DNA of 16,230 bases from Eubacterium limosum (GCA_959020865.1 CAUEUD010000064.1:1-16230), one strand, 5' to 3'. Positions 1-6,130 are shown, numbered from the stretch's first letter. The notes: generated by a model from the letters alone, not told the origin. Program-made: numbers and translations.

Positions 1-203
1 ATCGTGCCGCGCTGCCGGCACAGCCGGACACTGGCGAGATAAAGCATCAGCTTTAGAGAAGTAGAGACCTTTGTGAGGGGCAAGGCCGCAGGACACTTTT
101 TTCTTCCTTAGGTAAAAGGCTTTGTCTCCCAGGTTTTTTGGTACTCAGAAAGGGAGCGCAGGCTCTTTTTTATATTAATAGAAAATTCAGAAAAGGGGTT
201 TTT
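1..203 (+). other. Intergenic or structured leader before the M15 peptidase gene
   Basis: I see no convincing complete gene here. Several short hairpins can be drawn. CCGGC/GCCGG lies at about 15-27. TAAAGC/GCTTTA with a four-base loop lies at 41-56. GAGAC near 65-69 can pair with GTCTC near 124-128, enclosing a smaller CCTT/AAGG hairpin. A terminator-like hairpin follows at 149-171, just before the next gene. Stacked structure ending in a terminator upstream of an envelope gene is the layout of an attenuator or riboswitch, but I could not match it to a class I know (c-di-AMP, c-di-GMP, SAM, TPP, cobalamin, lysine and T-box cores were considered). It may equally be the 3' end of an upstream transcript. 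Confidence 0.3.
149..171 (+). terminator. Intrinsic terminator in the leader of the M15 gene
   Basis: AAAGGGAGC (149-157) pairs with GCTCTTTTT (162-170), including two G-U pairs, around the loop GCAG. A run of six T follows from 166 to 171. It ends about 33 bases before the peptidase start codon, so it either ends an upstream transcript or attenuates this gene. No good -35/-10 pair is visible between it and the start codon, although TATATTAAT at 171-179 could serve as a -10. Confidence 0.55.
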
Positions 204-773
204 ATGAAAGTAAAAAAGCATCTGATGATGCTCATTTTATTGATTGTTATTGTCGTTTCCGTATGTTTCTTCACTTCCCAGCTCAGGCATTTCGAGATCG
301 GGGGAAACAGCGCCGCAGCGGGTGAGGGCGGGTTTTCTGCAGTGGCGCCCGGGGAGCCCGAGGAACCGCCGCCCGCCGGAGGGGAGCTGCCCGCCGCTGC
401 CGAAAGCCCGGAAGTGCTGCTCCCGGAAGCCGGCCCAGTCATGGTCACTGCCCATTTCGCCCGGGACGAGTATCAGTGCGACTGCGCAGGCTACTGCGGC
501 GGCTGGCCCTGCGAGATGAACCCAGTGCTCCTCGATAAGATTGAAGCCCTGCGCTGCGCCTGCGGGTCGCCGGTTATCATCACCTCCGGCGTGCGGTGCG
601 AGGCGCGTAACGACGAGGTGGGCGGGGTGCCCTGGTCCTTCCACAAACGGGGCGGCGCGGCGGACCTGTACTGCCCGGGCGTGCCGGTGGGTGACCTGGC
701 CCAGATGGCTCAGACGCTGGGCATGAACGTGCTGCCCTATTACGGGAGCGGCTATCTCCATGTGGAAATCTGA
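204..773 (+). CDS. Membrane-anchored M15-type peptidase (D-Ala-D-Ala carboxypeptidase-like / YcbK-like)
   Basis: This is a 189-residue protein likely to be a zinc peptidase acting on peptidoglycan outside the membrane. Residues 7-24 form one hydrophobic N-terminal helix (signal anchor). Residues 35-80 are a Pro/Glu/Ala/Gly-rich linker. The catalytic domain runs from about 84 to 189. It carries the SxHxxGxAxD-like motif at 145-154 (His147 and Asp154) and a C-terminal LHVEI (His186), which fit the three zinc ligands of this fold. It is unusually Cys-rich (Cys92, 94, 98, 103, 118, 120, 132, 157), as many small clostridial and phage M15 relatives are near their N-terminus. The ATG at 204 follows AAAAGGGG at 191-198. 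An in-frame TTG at 138 would add 22 residues but lies before the terminator hairpin and lacks a good ribosome site. Fold assignment is firm; the exact bond cleaved is not known. Confidence 0.8.
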   Translation: MKVKKHLMMLILLIVIVVSVCFFTSQLRHFEIGGNSAAAGEGGFSAVAPGEPEEPPPAGGELPAAAESPEVLLPEAGPVMVTAHFARDEYQCDCAGYCGGWPCEMNPVLLDKIEALRCACGSPVIITSGVRCEARNDEVGGVPWSFHKRGGAADLYCPGVPVGDLAQMAQTLGMNVLPYYGSGYLHVEI

Positions 774-774
774 G

Positions 775-796
775 GGACGGAAAATAAAATCCGTCC
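775..796 (+). other. Perfect hairpin just after the M15 stop codon
   Basis: GGACGG (775-780) and CCGTCC (791-796) form a perfect six-pair stem around an A/T-only ten-base loop, starting two bases after the stop codon. No U-tract follows, so it is not a classical intrinsic terminator. It could stabilise the 3' end of the transcript or slow polymerase before the next promoter. Confidence 0.45.
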
Positions 797-801
797 GGGC
801 C

Positions 802-832
802 TTGACCTTGACATGATGTCATGGTTTAAACT
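802..832 (+). promoter_or_regulatory. MerR-type promoter and operator for the TrmO-like gene
   Basis: A -35 box TTGACC (802-807) and a -10 box TAAACT (827-832) are 19 bases apart, the overlong spacing typical of promoters remodelled by MerR-family activators. The spacer holds a near-perfect dyad, CCTTGACATGATGTCATGG (806-824): two nine-base arms around a central G, with one mismatch. An alternative -10, TTTAAA at 825-830, would give 17 bases. The dyad differs from the one at the MerR gene in this window, so its regulator is probably encoded elsewhere. Confidence 0.65.
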
Positions 833-862
833 GGAGGTACAACAAATTAAGGAGGTCACACA

Positions 863-1339
863 GTGAACCAGTTTACAGTAAAGCCCATCGGAACCGTCGA
901 TATTAACGAGGAGGGAATGTTTATCCGGCTTGAGCCAGCGTACATTCCGGCTCTGCAGGGTCTGGAGGGCTTCAGCCATATCAGCCTGCTCTTTTGGTTT
1001 GACGGCTGCGACACCGCCGGGGCCCGCAGTGTTCTCGAAGCCCCCAGCCCCTATAAGGGATCGCCCGAGATCATGGGGATTTTCGCCACCCGGTCACCCG
1101 CGCGGCCCAATCCCATCGCCCTGAGCACTGCCCAGGTTATCCGTATCGACCACGCGTCAGGCGTGATCCAGATCGCCTACACCGATGCCGACAACCAGAC
1201 CCCGGTGCTGGACATTAAGCCCTACACCCCAAGCCTGGACCGGGTCGAAAGCCCCGCGGTGCCGGACTGGTGCAGCCACTGGCCCAAAAGCCTGGAGGAA
1301 TCCGGCGATTTTGACTGGGAAAGCGTGTTTAATTTTTAA
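863..1339 (+). CDS. TrmO/TsaA-fold protein (UPF0066), putative tRNA N6-methyltransferase
   Basis: This 158-residue protein belongs to the YaeB/TsaA (TrmO) family. Family members such as E. coli TrmO use S-adenosylmethionine to methylate N6-threonylcarbamoyladenosine at tRNA position 37. The family signature is clear: GIFATRSPARPNPIALS at 72-88 and DIKPYTPSLD at 117-126. It is a single-domain version, shorter than E. coli TrmO (about 235 residues), which has an extra C-terminal domain. Translation starts at GTG 863, seven bases after AAGGAGG (849-855). The gene stands alone between a MerR-type promoter and a terminator, so it is expressed separately and probably on demand. That is odd for a tRNA housekeeping enzyme; single-domain family members may have other substrates. 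Family confidence is high, substrate confidence low. Confidence 0.85.
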   Translation: MNQFTVKPIGTVDINEEGMFIRLEPAYIPALQGLEGFSHISLLFWFDGCDTAGARSVLEAPSPYKGSPEIMGIFATRSPARPNPIALSTAQVIRIDHASGVIQIAYTDADNQTPVLDIKPYTPSLDRVESPAVPDWCSHWPKSLEESGDFDWESVFNF

Positions 1340-1346
1340 GGCAGAA

Positions 1347-1378
1347 AAGACCGGCTCGACTTCGCGCCGGCCTTTTTT
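1347..1378 (+). terminator. Intrinsic terminator after the TrmO-like gene
   Basis: AAGACCGGC (1347-1355) pairs with GCCGGCCTT (1366-1374) with one mismatch around a ten-base loop. T1373-1378 form the U-tract. It lies eight bases after the stop codon. Confidence 0.85.
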
Positions 1379-1387
1379 ATTGGCCGA

Positions 1388-1416
1388 TGGACGGCAGGGC
1401 CGGGGTGTGTTAGAAT
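1388..1416 (+). promoter_or_regulatory. Probable promoter with extended -10 for the flavin reductase operon
   Basis: TGGACG (1388-1393) and TAGAAT (1411-1416) are 17 bases apart. TG at 1408-1409 adds an extended -10 (TGTTAGAAT). It sits between the preceding terminator and the ribosome site of the next gene. The same TGN plus TAGAAT/TAAAAT pattern recurs at 5003-5031 and 11028-11056. Confidence 0.6.
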
Positions 1417-1434
1417 GGGAGAAAGGAGGAAATG

Positions 1435-2034
1435 ATGAAAGCGTGTATATTACAGGGAAGCCCCCGGAAGGGCGGCAACACAGCGCAGCTGCTGGCGCCC
1501 TTTACGGAGGAAATGGAAAAAAATGGCTGGGACTGCGGGTCCATAAGGCTGTATGATCGGGATTTAAAGCCCTGCGTGGCCTGTCGGCGCTGCCAGAAGG
1601 ACTGGCGCATTTTCGGCTGCCCGCTGGAGGACGACATGCAGGAAATCTTTGACGTAGTGCTCGGGTGCGACCTGCTGGTGCTGGCCACGCCCATCTATTC
1701 ATGGTACTGCACCCCGCCCATGAAGGCAGTGCTGGACCGGCTGGTTTACGGCATGAACAAATACTACGGCGAGGAGAAGGGACCCTCTCTGTGGGCCGGA
1801 AAACACCTGGCCCTCATCACCACCTGCGGCTACAGGCCCGAAGCCGGGGCCGACCTCTGGGAAGCCGGAGTGACGCGGTATTGCCGGCACTCCCAGCTGC
1901 GCTACGCGGGTATGCTGGCCGAAAGGCACATGGGCTACGGAACCATTTTTATGGATGCGGAAAAGGCAGAGCGTGCCCGGGCCTTTGCCCAGGGCCTGTG
2001 CGGCCAGGCTTGGGCGGAAGGGGGAGCGGTATGA
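1435..2034 (+). CDS. NAD(P)H-dependent FMN reductase / iron-sulfur flavoprotein-like oxidoreductase
   Basis: This 199-residue protein has a flavodoxin-like fold. Residues 8-16 (GSPRKGGNT) form the FMN phosphate-binding loop, and residues 84-90 (ATPIYSW) form the second flavin loop. A cysteine group at Cys47, Cys50, Cys53 and Cys62 resembles the compact cluster motif of archaeal/clostridial iron-sulfur flavoproteins (C-x2-C-x2-C then a fourth Cys), so a bound [4Fe-4S] cluster is possible. It would shuttle electrons from NAD(P)H or ferredoxin to an unknown acceptor. Two adjacent ATGs occur. The second (1435) lies five bases after GGAGG (1425-1429) and the first (1432) only two, so I prefer 1435. 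Its stop overlaps the next start as ATGA. Confidence 0.85.
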   Translation: MKACILQGSPRKGGNTAQLLAPFTEEMEKNGWDCGSIRLYDRDLKPCVACRRCQKDWRIFGCPLEDDMQEIFDVVLGCDLLVLATPIYSWYCTPPMKAVLDRLVYGMNKYYGEEKGPSLWAGKHLALITTCGYRPEAGADLWEAGVTRYCRHSQLRYAGMLAERHMGYGTIFMDAEKAERARAFAQGLCGQAWAEGGAV

Positions 2035-2645
2035 GTGAGCGCCCCGATTTGGACAAAAGCCTGGACAGCAAAACGTTCCGAAGCTATTACTACCTGAAGG
2101 AAGAACTGACAGCCTTTTGCAGGCAGAATGGCCTGCCGGTTTCCGGCGGAAAGCTTGAGCTGACCGAGCGCATCGCCTGTTTTCTGGATACCGGCAGGGT
2201 GATGGCCCCAGCGGCCAAAAGCCGGCCGGGAAAAGCACGGGAGGGCGCCATCACAGAGGACATGACCATCGAGCCGGATTTTGTCTGCTCCGAAAGGCAC
2301 CGGGCCTTTTTTAAGGAGAAGATTGGCCAGGGCTTTTCCTTTAACGTGGCCTTCCAGAAGTGGCTGAAGGCCAATACCGGAAAAACCTACCGGGACGCCG
2401 TCGCCGCCTACGATCAGATTTTAAAAGAGAAGAAAAAGGGCAAGACCGCCATCGGCCGGCAGTTTGAGTACAATACCTATATCCGGGATTTTTTCGCGGA
2501 CAACGCAGGCAAATCCCTGGAGGAGGCCATTGTCTGCTGGAAGTATAAGAAAGGCCTTCCCGGCCACAACCGCTATGAGCAGGCAGACCTTGAGGCCCTG
2601 TCCGGCGGGGAGAAAGCCAAAAAAAGAGAGGAGCGCAAGCCATGA
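2031..2645 (+). CDS. SAP-like / DUF6434 domain protein
   Basis: This 204-residue protein has an N-terminal SAP-like helix-extended-loop-helix at about 12-55 (YYLKEELTAFCRQNG, then SGGK and ERIACFL). A basic linker at 60-72 follows. The second part, about 75-190, contains FEYNTYIRDFFADN (145-158), GKSLEEAIVCWKYKK (160-174) and GLPGHNRYE (175-183), which I associate with clostridial SAP/DUF6434 proteins. SAP motifs bind DNA in other proteins, but a role for this family is not established. The C-terminus is strongly charged (EKAKKREERKP). ATG 2031 overlaps the upstream stop codon and is preceded by GGGGGAG. It overlaps the downstream start as well, so all three proteins are probably made from one message by translational coupling. 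Confidence 0.75.
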   Translation: MSERPDLDKSLDSKTFRSYYYLKEELTAFCRQNGLPVSGGKLELTERIACFLDTGRVMAPAAKSRPGKAREGAITEDMTIEPDFVCSERHRAFFKEKIGQGFSFNVAFQKWLKANTGKTYRDAVAAYDQILKEKKKGKTAIGRQFEYNTYIRDFFADNAGKSLEEAIVCWKYKKGLPGHNRYEQADLEALSGGEKAKKREERKP

Positions 2646-3367
2646 TTGTAAAACCCATGAAAATTGAGAACATCCCCGCCCTGCTTTGGGGCTGTCCGGC
2701 GGACAGGGTCATCATCGCCGTTCACGGCAGCCAGTCCCACAAGGCCGACGAGCCCATCCGCATACTGGCCGAAAACGCCAATGCGATGGCCGGCGGCTGC
2801 CAGGTTCTGAGCTTTGACCTCCCAGAGCACGGAGACCGCAGGGATGAGGCGGCCCTCTGCAAGGTGCAGACGTATGTGGCGGAGTTGGCCGCGGTCATGC
2901 GCTGGGCCAGGGCCCGGTGGCAGTCTGTCAGCCTGTTCGCAAACAGCATCGGCGCGTATTTCAGTCTCATGGCCTATTCCAGCGAGCCCCTGGAAAAGGC
3001 ATGGTTTTTGTCGCCGCTGGTGGATATGCGGCGCATGATCGAGAACATGATGAGCGGATTTGGGATTACCGAGGAGCAGCTCCGGCGGGAGCAGGCCATC
3101 GCCACCCCCATCGGCCAGACCCTGTACTGGGACTACTATACCTATGTGATTGAGCACCCTGTCAGTAAATGGACAGCGCCGACCGAGATCCTGTACGGCG
3201 GCAGGGACGACACCTGTGAGCGCGACACTGTCGAAGCCTTTGCCAGCCGGTTTTCCTGCGGCCTCGAGATCGTGCCGGACGGCGAGCACTACTTCCATAC
3301 GCCCGAGCAGCTGCGGGTTTTTGAAGCCTGGCTTAAGCGAACCGGATTTCTTTCCAAAACCCATTGA
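2642..3367 (+). CDS. Alpha/beta hydrolase (serine hydrolase)
   Basis: This is a 241-residue cytoplasmic hydrolase. His28-Gly29 (VHGS) form the oxyanion region. Ser102 in A-N-S-I-G (100-104) is the nucleophile, with Ala in place of the first Gly of the usual GxSxG. Asp189 or Asp190 (GGRDD) is the acid, and His216 (GEHYFH) the base. Order and spacing match a single-domain esterase/peptidase-like hydrolase with a short lid. The substrate cannot be told. It starts at ATG 2642, eight bases after AGAGGAG, overlapping the DUF6434 stop. Its own stop codon lies inside the -35 box of the MerR promoter, so the operon ends exactly where the regulator's transcription begins. Confidence 0.85.
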   Translation: MIVKPMKIENIPALLWGCPADRVIIAVHGSQSHKADEPIRILAENANAMAGGCQVLSFDLPEHGDRRDEAALCKVQTYVAELAAVMRWARARWQSVSLFANSIGAYFSLMAYSSEPLEKAWFLSPLVDMRRMIENMMSGFGITEEQLRREQAIATPIGQTLYWDYYTYVIEHPVSKWTAPTEILYGGRDDTCERDTVEAFASRFSCGLEIVPDGEHYFHTPEQLRVFEAWLKRTGFLSKTH

Positions 3368-3394
3368 CCCTCACGCTGCGTGATAGTGTACAAT
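3364..3394 (+). promoter_or_regulatory. MerR-type autoregulated promoter/operator
   Basis: TTGACC (3364-3369) and TACAAT (3389-3394) are separated by 19 bases. The spacer contains the perfect dyad TCACGCTGCGTGA (3371-3383), six-base arms around one T. This is the hallmark of promoters activated by MerR/TipA/BmrR-type regulators, and the next gene is such a regulator, so autoregulation is the natural reading. Confidence 0.85.
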
Positions 3395-3413
3395 CGGGTT
3401 AAAGAGGGAAAGC

Positions 3414-3450
3414 AGAGAGAACAACGGCCGGTTCGTCTGCGGCGCTCTCT
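3414..3450 (+). other. Hairpin in the 5' leader of the MerR gene
   Basis: AGAGAG (3414-3419) pairs with CTCTCT (3445-3450), and inside it GCCG (3427-3430) pairs with CGGC (3440-3443). The leader from the -10 box to the start codon is about 86 bases. No U-tract follows. A role is not evident; it may affect message stability or translation. Confidence 0.3.
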
Positions 3451-3480
3451 TGACCATCAATGAGACAGGAGTTGATTTTA

Positions 3481-4350
3481 ATGAGAACCGTAAAACAAGT
3501 GGCGGCGCTGACCGGCGTGAGCGTCCGGACCCTGCAGTATTATGATGAAATCGGCGTGTTTAAGCCCACCGAGGTTACAGAGGCGGGGTACCGGCTCTAC
3601 GACGATGAGGCCCTGAAAACCCTGCAGCAGGTTCTGTTTTTTAAGGAGCTGGATTTTTCGTTAAAGGATATCCGGGAAATCATGGCGGACCCGGGCTTTG
3701 ACAGGGCAAGGGCCTTTAAAAAGCAGCGGGAGCTGCTTAAAGCAAGGCGCGACCGGCTGGATAAGCTTCTCGCCCTTCTGGATAAGCTGGAAAAAGGCGA
3801 AGCCTGCGCGAGCTTTGACGCCTTTGACCTGAGCGAATATCTGCAGATACTGGAGGAATTTAAAACCGAAAATGCCGGAGTTGTCACCCGCCACTGGGGC
3901 AGTGTGGAGGCTTTTGAGGCGTTTATAAAAAAGGTGAAAGCAGATGAAACGCATATCGCCCAGCTCGCGATAAGGCAGTATGGCAGCGTTGAGAAATACA
4001 CCGCGGCCATGAGGGACAGCATCGGCCATTTTTCCGAGAACATGGAAAAAATGGAGGCCATGAAAAGCGACGGCACGGTCCAGAAAAACGCGGCCCTCAT
4101 GGAAGAGCTGTACAGCAGCAAGGGAAAGGACCCCGCGTCGCCGGAGGTACAGGCCATTGTAGGCGACCTTATCGCCCTGGGGGAGACCGCGGAGCTGAAC
4201 ATTGACAAGGGCGAGCATTACTGGGATATGATGATCGACTGGTACCTCCATAACGACGCGCTGATCAAAACCATCGACGGGCAGAAGGGCCCTGGGGCGT
4301 CGGCGTTTGTGGGGCGGGCACTCGCGTGTTATTTTGGAAAAGATGTGTGA
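3481..4350 (+). CDS. MerR-family transcriptional regulator with TipAS ligand-binding domain
   Basis: This 289-residue protein resembles TipAL/Mta-type multidrug-sensing MerR regulators. Residues 1-70 are the winged helix DNA-binding domain (VKQVAALTGVSVRTLQYYDEIG and GYRLYDDEAL). Residues about 75-118 are the long Lys/Arg/Leu-rich dimerisation helix. Residues about 150-285 match a TipAS-type helical domain, which in TipA binds thiopeptide antibiotics. The regulator would twist the 19-bp-spacer promoter at 3364-3394 into an active form when ligand binds. ATG 3481 is nine bases after AGGAG (3467-3471) and starts exactly at the family N-terminus; an upstream ATG at 3460 has no ribosome site. The targets and inducer are unknown. 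No efflux pump is adjacent, which is unusual for this type. Confidence 0.88.
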   Translation: MRTVKQVAALTGVSVRTLQYYDEIGVFKPTEVTEAGYRLYDDEALKTLQQVLFFKELDFSLKDIREIMADPGFDRARAFKKQRELLKARRDRLDKLLALLDKLEKGEACASFDAFDLSEYLQILEEFKTENAGVVTRHWGSVEAFEAFIKKVKADETHIAQLAIRQYGSVEKYTAAMRDSIGHFSENMEKMEAMKSDGTVQKNAALMEELYSSKGKDPASPEVQAIVGDLIALGETAELNIDKGEHYWDMMIDWYLHNDALIKTIDGQKGPGASAFVGRALACYFGKDV

Positions 4351-4355
4351 ACTCA

Positions 4356-4811
4356 ATGATTGTTTATGAGATGTGTTATCCTTACGAGACTGCCGGAGCG
4401 GCAGGGATTGTCTGCGTCCCGTTAGATTATGGTTATCTGGAGGAGTACAGGAAAATATACAATGATTGCTTCTGTGAAATGAGAAAGGCTCTGGGAATCA
4501 AGCCAGTCAATGTCTACACAGATAGTGACGATCTGAAAGACAGGCTGGACAATATTTGTATTCTTCTGGATAACAGCAGAATCATCGGCGCAGTGTCCTG
4601 CTATGGCAATGAGATTGATGACCTGATGGTGAGGAAAGCCAGTCAGGGAAAGGGGTATGGAAGGAAGCTTCTTTTATGGGCAATACAGCGCATAAGACAG
4701 GAGAACAAAGCACCCATCACCCTGCATGTGGCACAGTGGAATGCGCGGGCGGTCGCGCTCTACAGGCAAATGGGCTTCGCCATCACTAAAAAAGAGAAAA
4801 TCAACCCGTAA
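4356..4811 (+). CDS. GNAT family N-acetyltransferase
   Basis: This 151-residue protein has the acetyl-CoA pyrophosphate loop QGKGYG (97-102) after a beta strand (IDDLMVRKAS). The C-terminal GNAT half follows (ITLHVAQWNARAVALYRQMGF, 121-141), the usual signature for CoA binding and the last strand. It would transfer an acetyl group to an unknown amine. ATG 4356 lies five bases after the MerR stop codon. No good Shine-Dalgarno is visible there; a GTG at 4326 would overlap MerR by 25 bases. By eye it is richer in A/T than the genes on both sides, and it ends at a cluster of inverted repeats, so it may be a later insertion behind MerR rather than an old operon partner. Confidence 0.8.
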   Translation: MIVYEMCYPYETAGAAGIVCVPLDYGYLEEYRKIYNDCFCEMRKALGIKPVNVYTDSDDLKDRLDNICILLDNSRIIGAVSCYGNEIDDLMVRKASQGKGYGRKLLLWAIQRIRQENKAPITLHVAQWNARAVALYRQMGFAITKKEKINP

Positions 4812-4813
4812 CT

Positions 4814-4843
4814 TTAACGATGGGGATTGTCGTGCATCGTTAA
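4814..4843 (+). repeat. Inverted repeat after the first GNAT gene
   Basis: TTAACGATG (4814-4822) and CATCGTTAA (4835-4843) are perfect nine-base arms around a 12-base loop, starting three bases after the stop codon. No T-run follows on the plus strand, so it is a processing or stability hairpin or a binding site rather than a standard terminator. Confidence 0.6.
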
Positions 4844-4870
4844 GCAGAAAATACCGTCAAAGGATTACGG

Positions 4871-4888
4871 AAGCTTGATAGCTTTTTT
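4871..4888 (+). terminator. Weak intrinsic terminator after the first GNAT gene
   Basis: AAGCT (4871-4875), loop TGAT, AGCTT (4880-4884), running into a stretch of six T (4883-4888). Two further G-U pairs can extend the stem outward. It is short, but in the right place to end the MerR-GNAT transcript. Confidence 0.5.
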
Positions 4889-4910
4889 GTACAATCCATT
4901 GACTTAAAAA

Positions 4911-4969
4911 GGCCGCCGCAGCTTTAATATTGACGGGCGTCATTTCGCCATTTTTTCAGTGCGGCAGCC
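4911..4969 (+). repeat. Large inverted repeat with a small palindrome inside
   Basis: GGCCGCCGCA (4911-4920) pairs with TGCGGCAGCC (4960-4969), nine of ten positions. Between the arms is the palindrome TGACGGGCGTCA (4931-4942; central GG is the only non-symmetric part), then a T-rich stretch. TTGACT (4899-4904) and TTTAAT (4923-4928), 18 bases apart, could be a promoter reading through it. No gene lies in this interval; it may be a small RNA, a paired terminator or the scar of an element. Confidence 0.4.
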
Positions 4970-5002
4970 CCCTTTAAAAATCCAGAATCCGCCCAGGCAA
5001 AA

Positions 5003-5031
5003 TAGACGGGGTGTGCGGATTATGTTAAAAT
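5003..5031 (+). promoter_or_regulatory. Probable promoter with extended -10 for the GNAT-DUF3781-EFR1 cluster
   Basis: TAGACG (5003-5008) and TAAAAT (5026-5031) are 17 bases apart, with TG at 5023-5024 giving the extended form TGTTAAAAT. It lies about 45 bases before the start codon of the next gene. Confidence 0.6.
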
Positions 5032-5074
5032 ACCTCATATCGGGAAAGTTCGGGAGATAAGGAGAAGCCAGACA

Positions 5075-5560
5075 ATGAACAAAACCATCCGGGAGATCCG
5101 GGAACAGGAATACCCGCTGCTAAAGGATTTTTTATACGAGGCAATCTTTATACCAGAGGGGGCTGAGGCGCCGCCAAAGGCCATTGTAAACGCCCCGGAG
5201 CTGCAGGTCTATGTGCGTGGCTTCGGCGGCCAGGAGGCGGATATGGCTCTGGTGGCCGAGGTGGACGGAAAGGTCATTGGAGCGGTGTGGGCGCGGATCA
5301 TGGAGGACTATGGGCATGTCGACGCCCAAACGCCGTCCCTTGCCATCGCCCTTTTTAAAGTGTACAGGGGCCTTGGAATCGGTACAGAGCTGATGCGGGC
5401 AATGCTTTCCATTCTCGCGAAAAAGGGCTGGGGACAGGTCTCCCTGTCTGTCCAGAAGCTTAACGGCGCGGTCAGGCTGTACCAGCGCCTTGGCTTTGAG
5501 GTGGCAGACGAAAACAGCGAGGAGTACATCATGGTAAAGGAGCTGGCGGACAATGAATGA
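5075..5560 (+). CDS. GNAT family N-acetyltransferase
   Basis: This 161-residue acetyltransferase has the acetyl-CoA loop RGLGIG (98-103) after the strand SLAIALFKVY, and the family C-terminus SLSVQKLNGAVRLYQRLGF (123-141). The N-terminal third (residues 15-50) is the variable substrate-binding part. Substrate unknown. ATG 5075 follows AAGGAG (5059-5064) at ten bases. Its last eight bases overlap the start of the DUF3781 gene, so the two are translationally coupled. The two GNATs of this window are not close copies: their N-terminal halves look unrelated. Confidence 0.85.
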   Translation: MNKTIREIREQEYPLLKDFLYEAIFIPEGAEAPPKAIVNAPELQVYVRGFGGQEADMALVAEVDGKVIGAVWARIMEDYGHVDAQTPSLAIALFKVYRGLGIGTELMRAMLSILAKKGWGQVSLSVQKLNGAVRLYQRLGFEVADENSEEYIMVKELADNE

Positions 5561-5795
5561 TTTAGTGGCCAATATTGATAAGCTGCACACCACCGAAATG
5601 GGCGCGGCGCGTATAAAGAAGAACCTTTCCATCGGGGACGTGGACCCTGTGCGGTGGTGCAGGGCGGGGATATTAAATCAGGACGCGGCGATGGAAAGAA
5701 GGGGCAAGAACTGGTACGTCCGGACAGAGGGCTGCGAAATTACCGTCAATGCCCACAGCTATACGATCATCACCGCTCACACAATAAAAGGGTGA
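5553..5795 (+). CDS. DUF3781 domain protein
   Basis: This 80-residue protein spans the whole DUF3781 family: NIDKLHTTEMGAARIKKNL (7-25) at the front and the tail CEITVNAHSYTIITAH (60-75). Family function is unknown to me. DUF3781 genes often sit beside acetyltransferases and other small stress or resistance genes in Firmicutes, which fits its overlap with the GNAT gene here. No signal peptide or membrane segment is visible, so it is likely cytoplasmic. ATG 5553 lies inside the end of the previous gene; the ribosome arriving from that gene probably reinitiates. Confidence 0.8.
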   Translation: MNDLVANIDKLHTTEMGAARIKKNLSIGDVDPVRWCRAGILNQDAAMERRGKNWYVRTEGCEITVNAHSYTIITAHTIKG

Positions 5796-5835
5796 ATACT
5801 CTGTGAGCCGGTGTTTTGCAGAAAGGAGCAGACCC

Positions 5836-6099
5836 ATGCTGAAGCATTTAAAAATAAAGCTTTTCTCAGAAAACGGAATGAAAATCGTGAACACTCTGTT
5901 TTTTATCACCGTTTTTTTGGGCGGCAGTGTACTGACTATTTTATCCTATAGCATCTGGCTGGTTTTTCTGGCCTGCTCAGTCAGGTGTACAGAATCCAAG
6001 GTCATGAGGGCTTTCTATCTTCTGGTCGCTGTCTGTGCGGCAGCGGTGGTTGTGTGGCAGGCCGCCTGGCTGTTTACCGGGCTGCTCCGTGGGTTTTAA
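5836..6099 (+). CDS. Small membrane protein, two helices, function unknown
   Basis: This 87-residue protein begins with a basic amphipathic stretch (MLKHLKIKLF). Two hydrophobic segments follow, about 17-44 and 58-84, with Lys/Arg between them (CTESKVMR), so both ends likely face the cytoplasm. I recognise no family. ATG 5836 lies seven bases after GGAG (5825-5828) in AAAGGAG; an upstream in-frame GTG at 5803 is not supported by a ribosome site. It lies between DUF3781 and the EFR1 gene with short gaps (40 and 31 bases), so it is probably part of the same transcript. It could anchor or partner a redox protein, but that is conjecture. Confidence 0.6.
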   Translation: MLKHLKIKLFSENGMKIVNTLFFITVFLGGSVLTILSYSIWLVFLACSVRCTESKVMRAFYLLVAVCAAAVVVWQAAWLFTGLLRGF

Positions 6100-6130
6100 A
6101 GAGGAAGAAATACAAAAACAAGGAAAACAC

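Noticed and set aside
3..56. Possible C-terminal end of an upstream gene (17 codons, then TAG)
   Set aside because: The peptide is too short to recognise, all three frames close within the first 63 bases, and its end coincides with a perfect hairpin. If real, it would be a TAG stop and would weaken the TAG-avoidance observation slightly.
1665..2030. N-terminal extension of the DUF6434 protein to 326 residues
   Set aside because: The extension overlaps the flavin reductase gene in another frame and has no family sequence; ATG 2031 with its ribosome site fits better.
2573..3364. Minus-strand open frame of 263 codons
   Set aside because: It is antisense to the alpha/beta hydrolase, which has a full catalytic triad and a good ribosome site.
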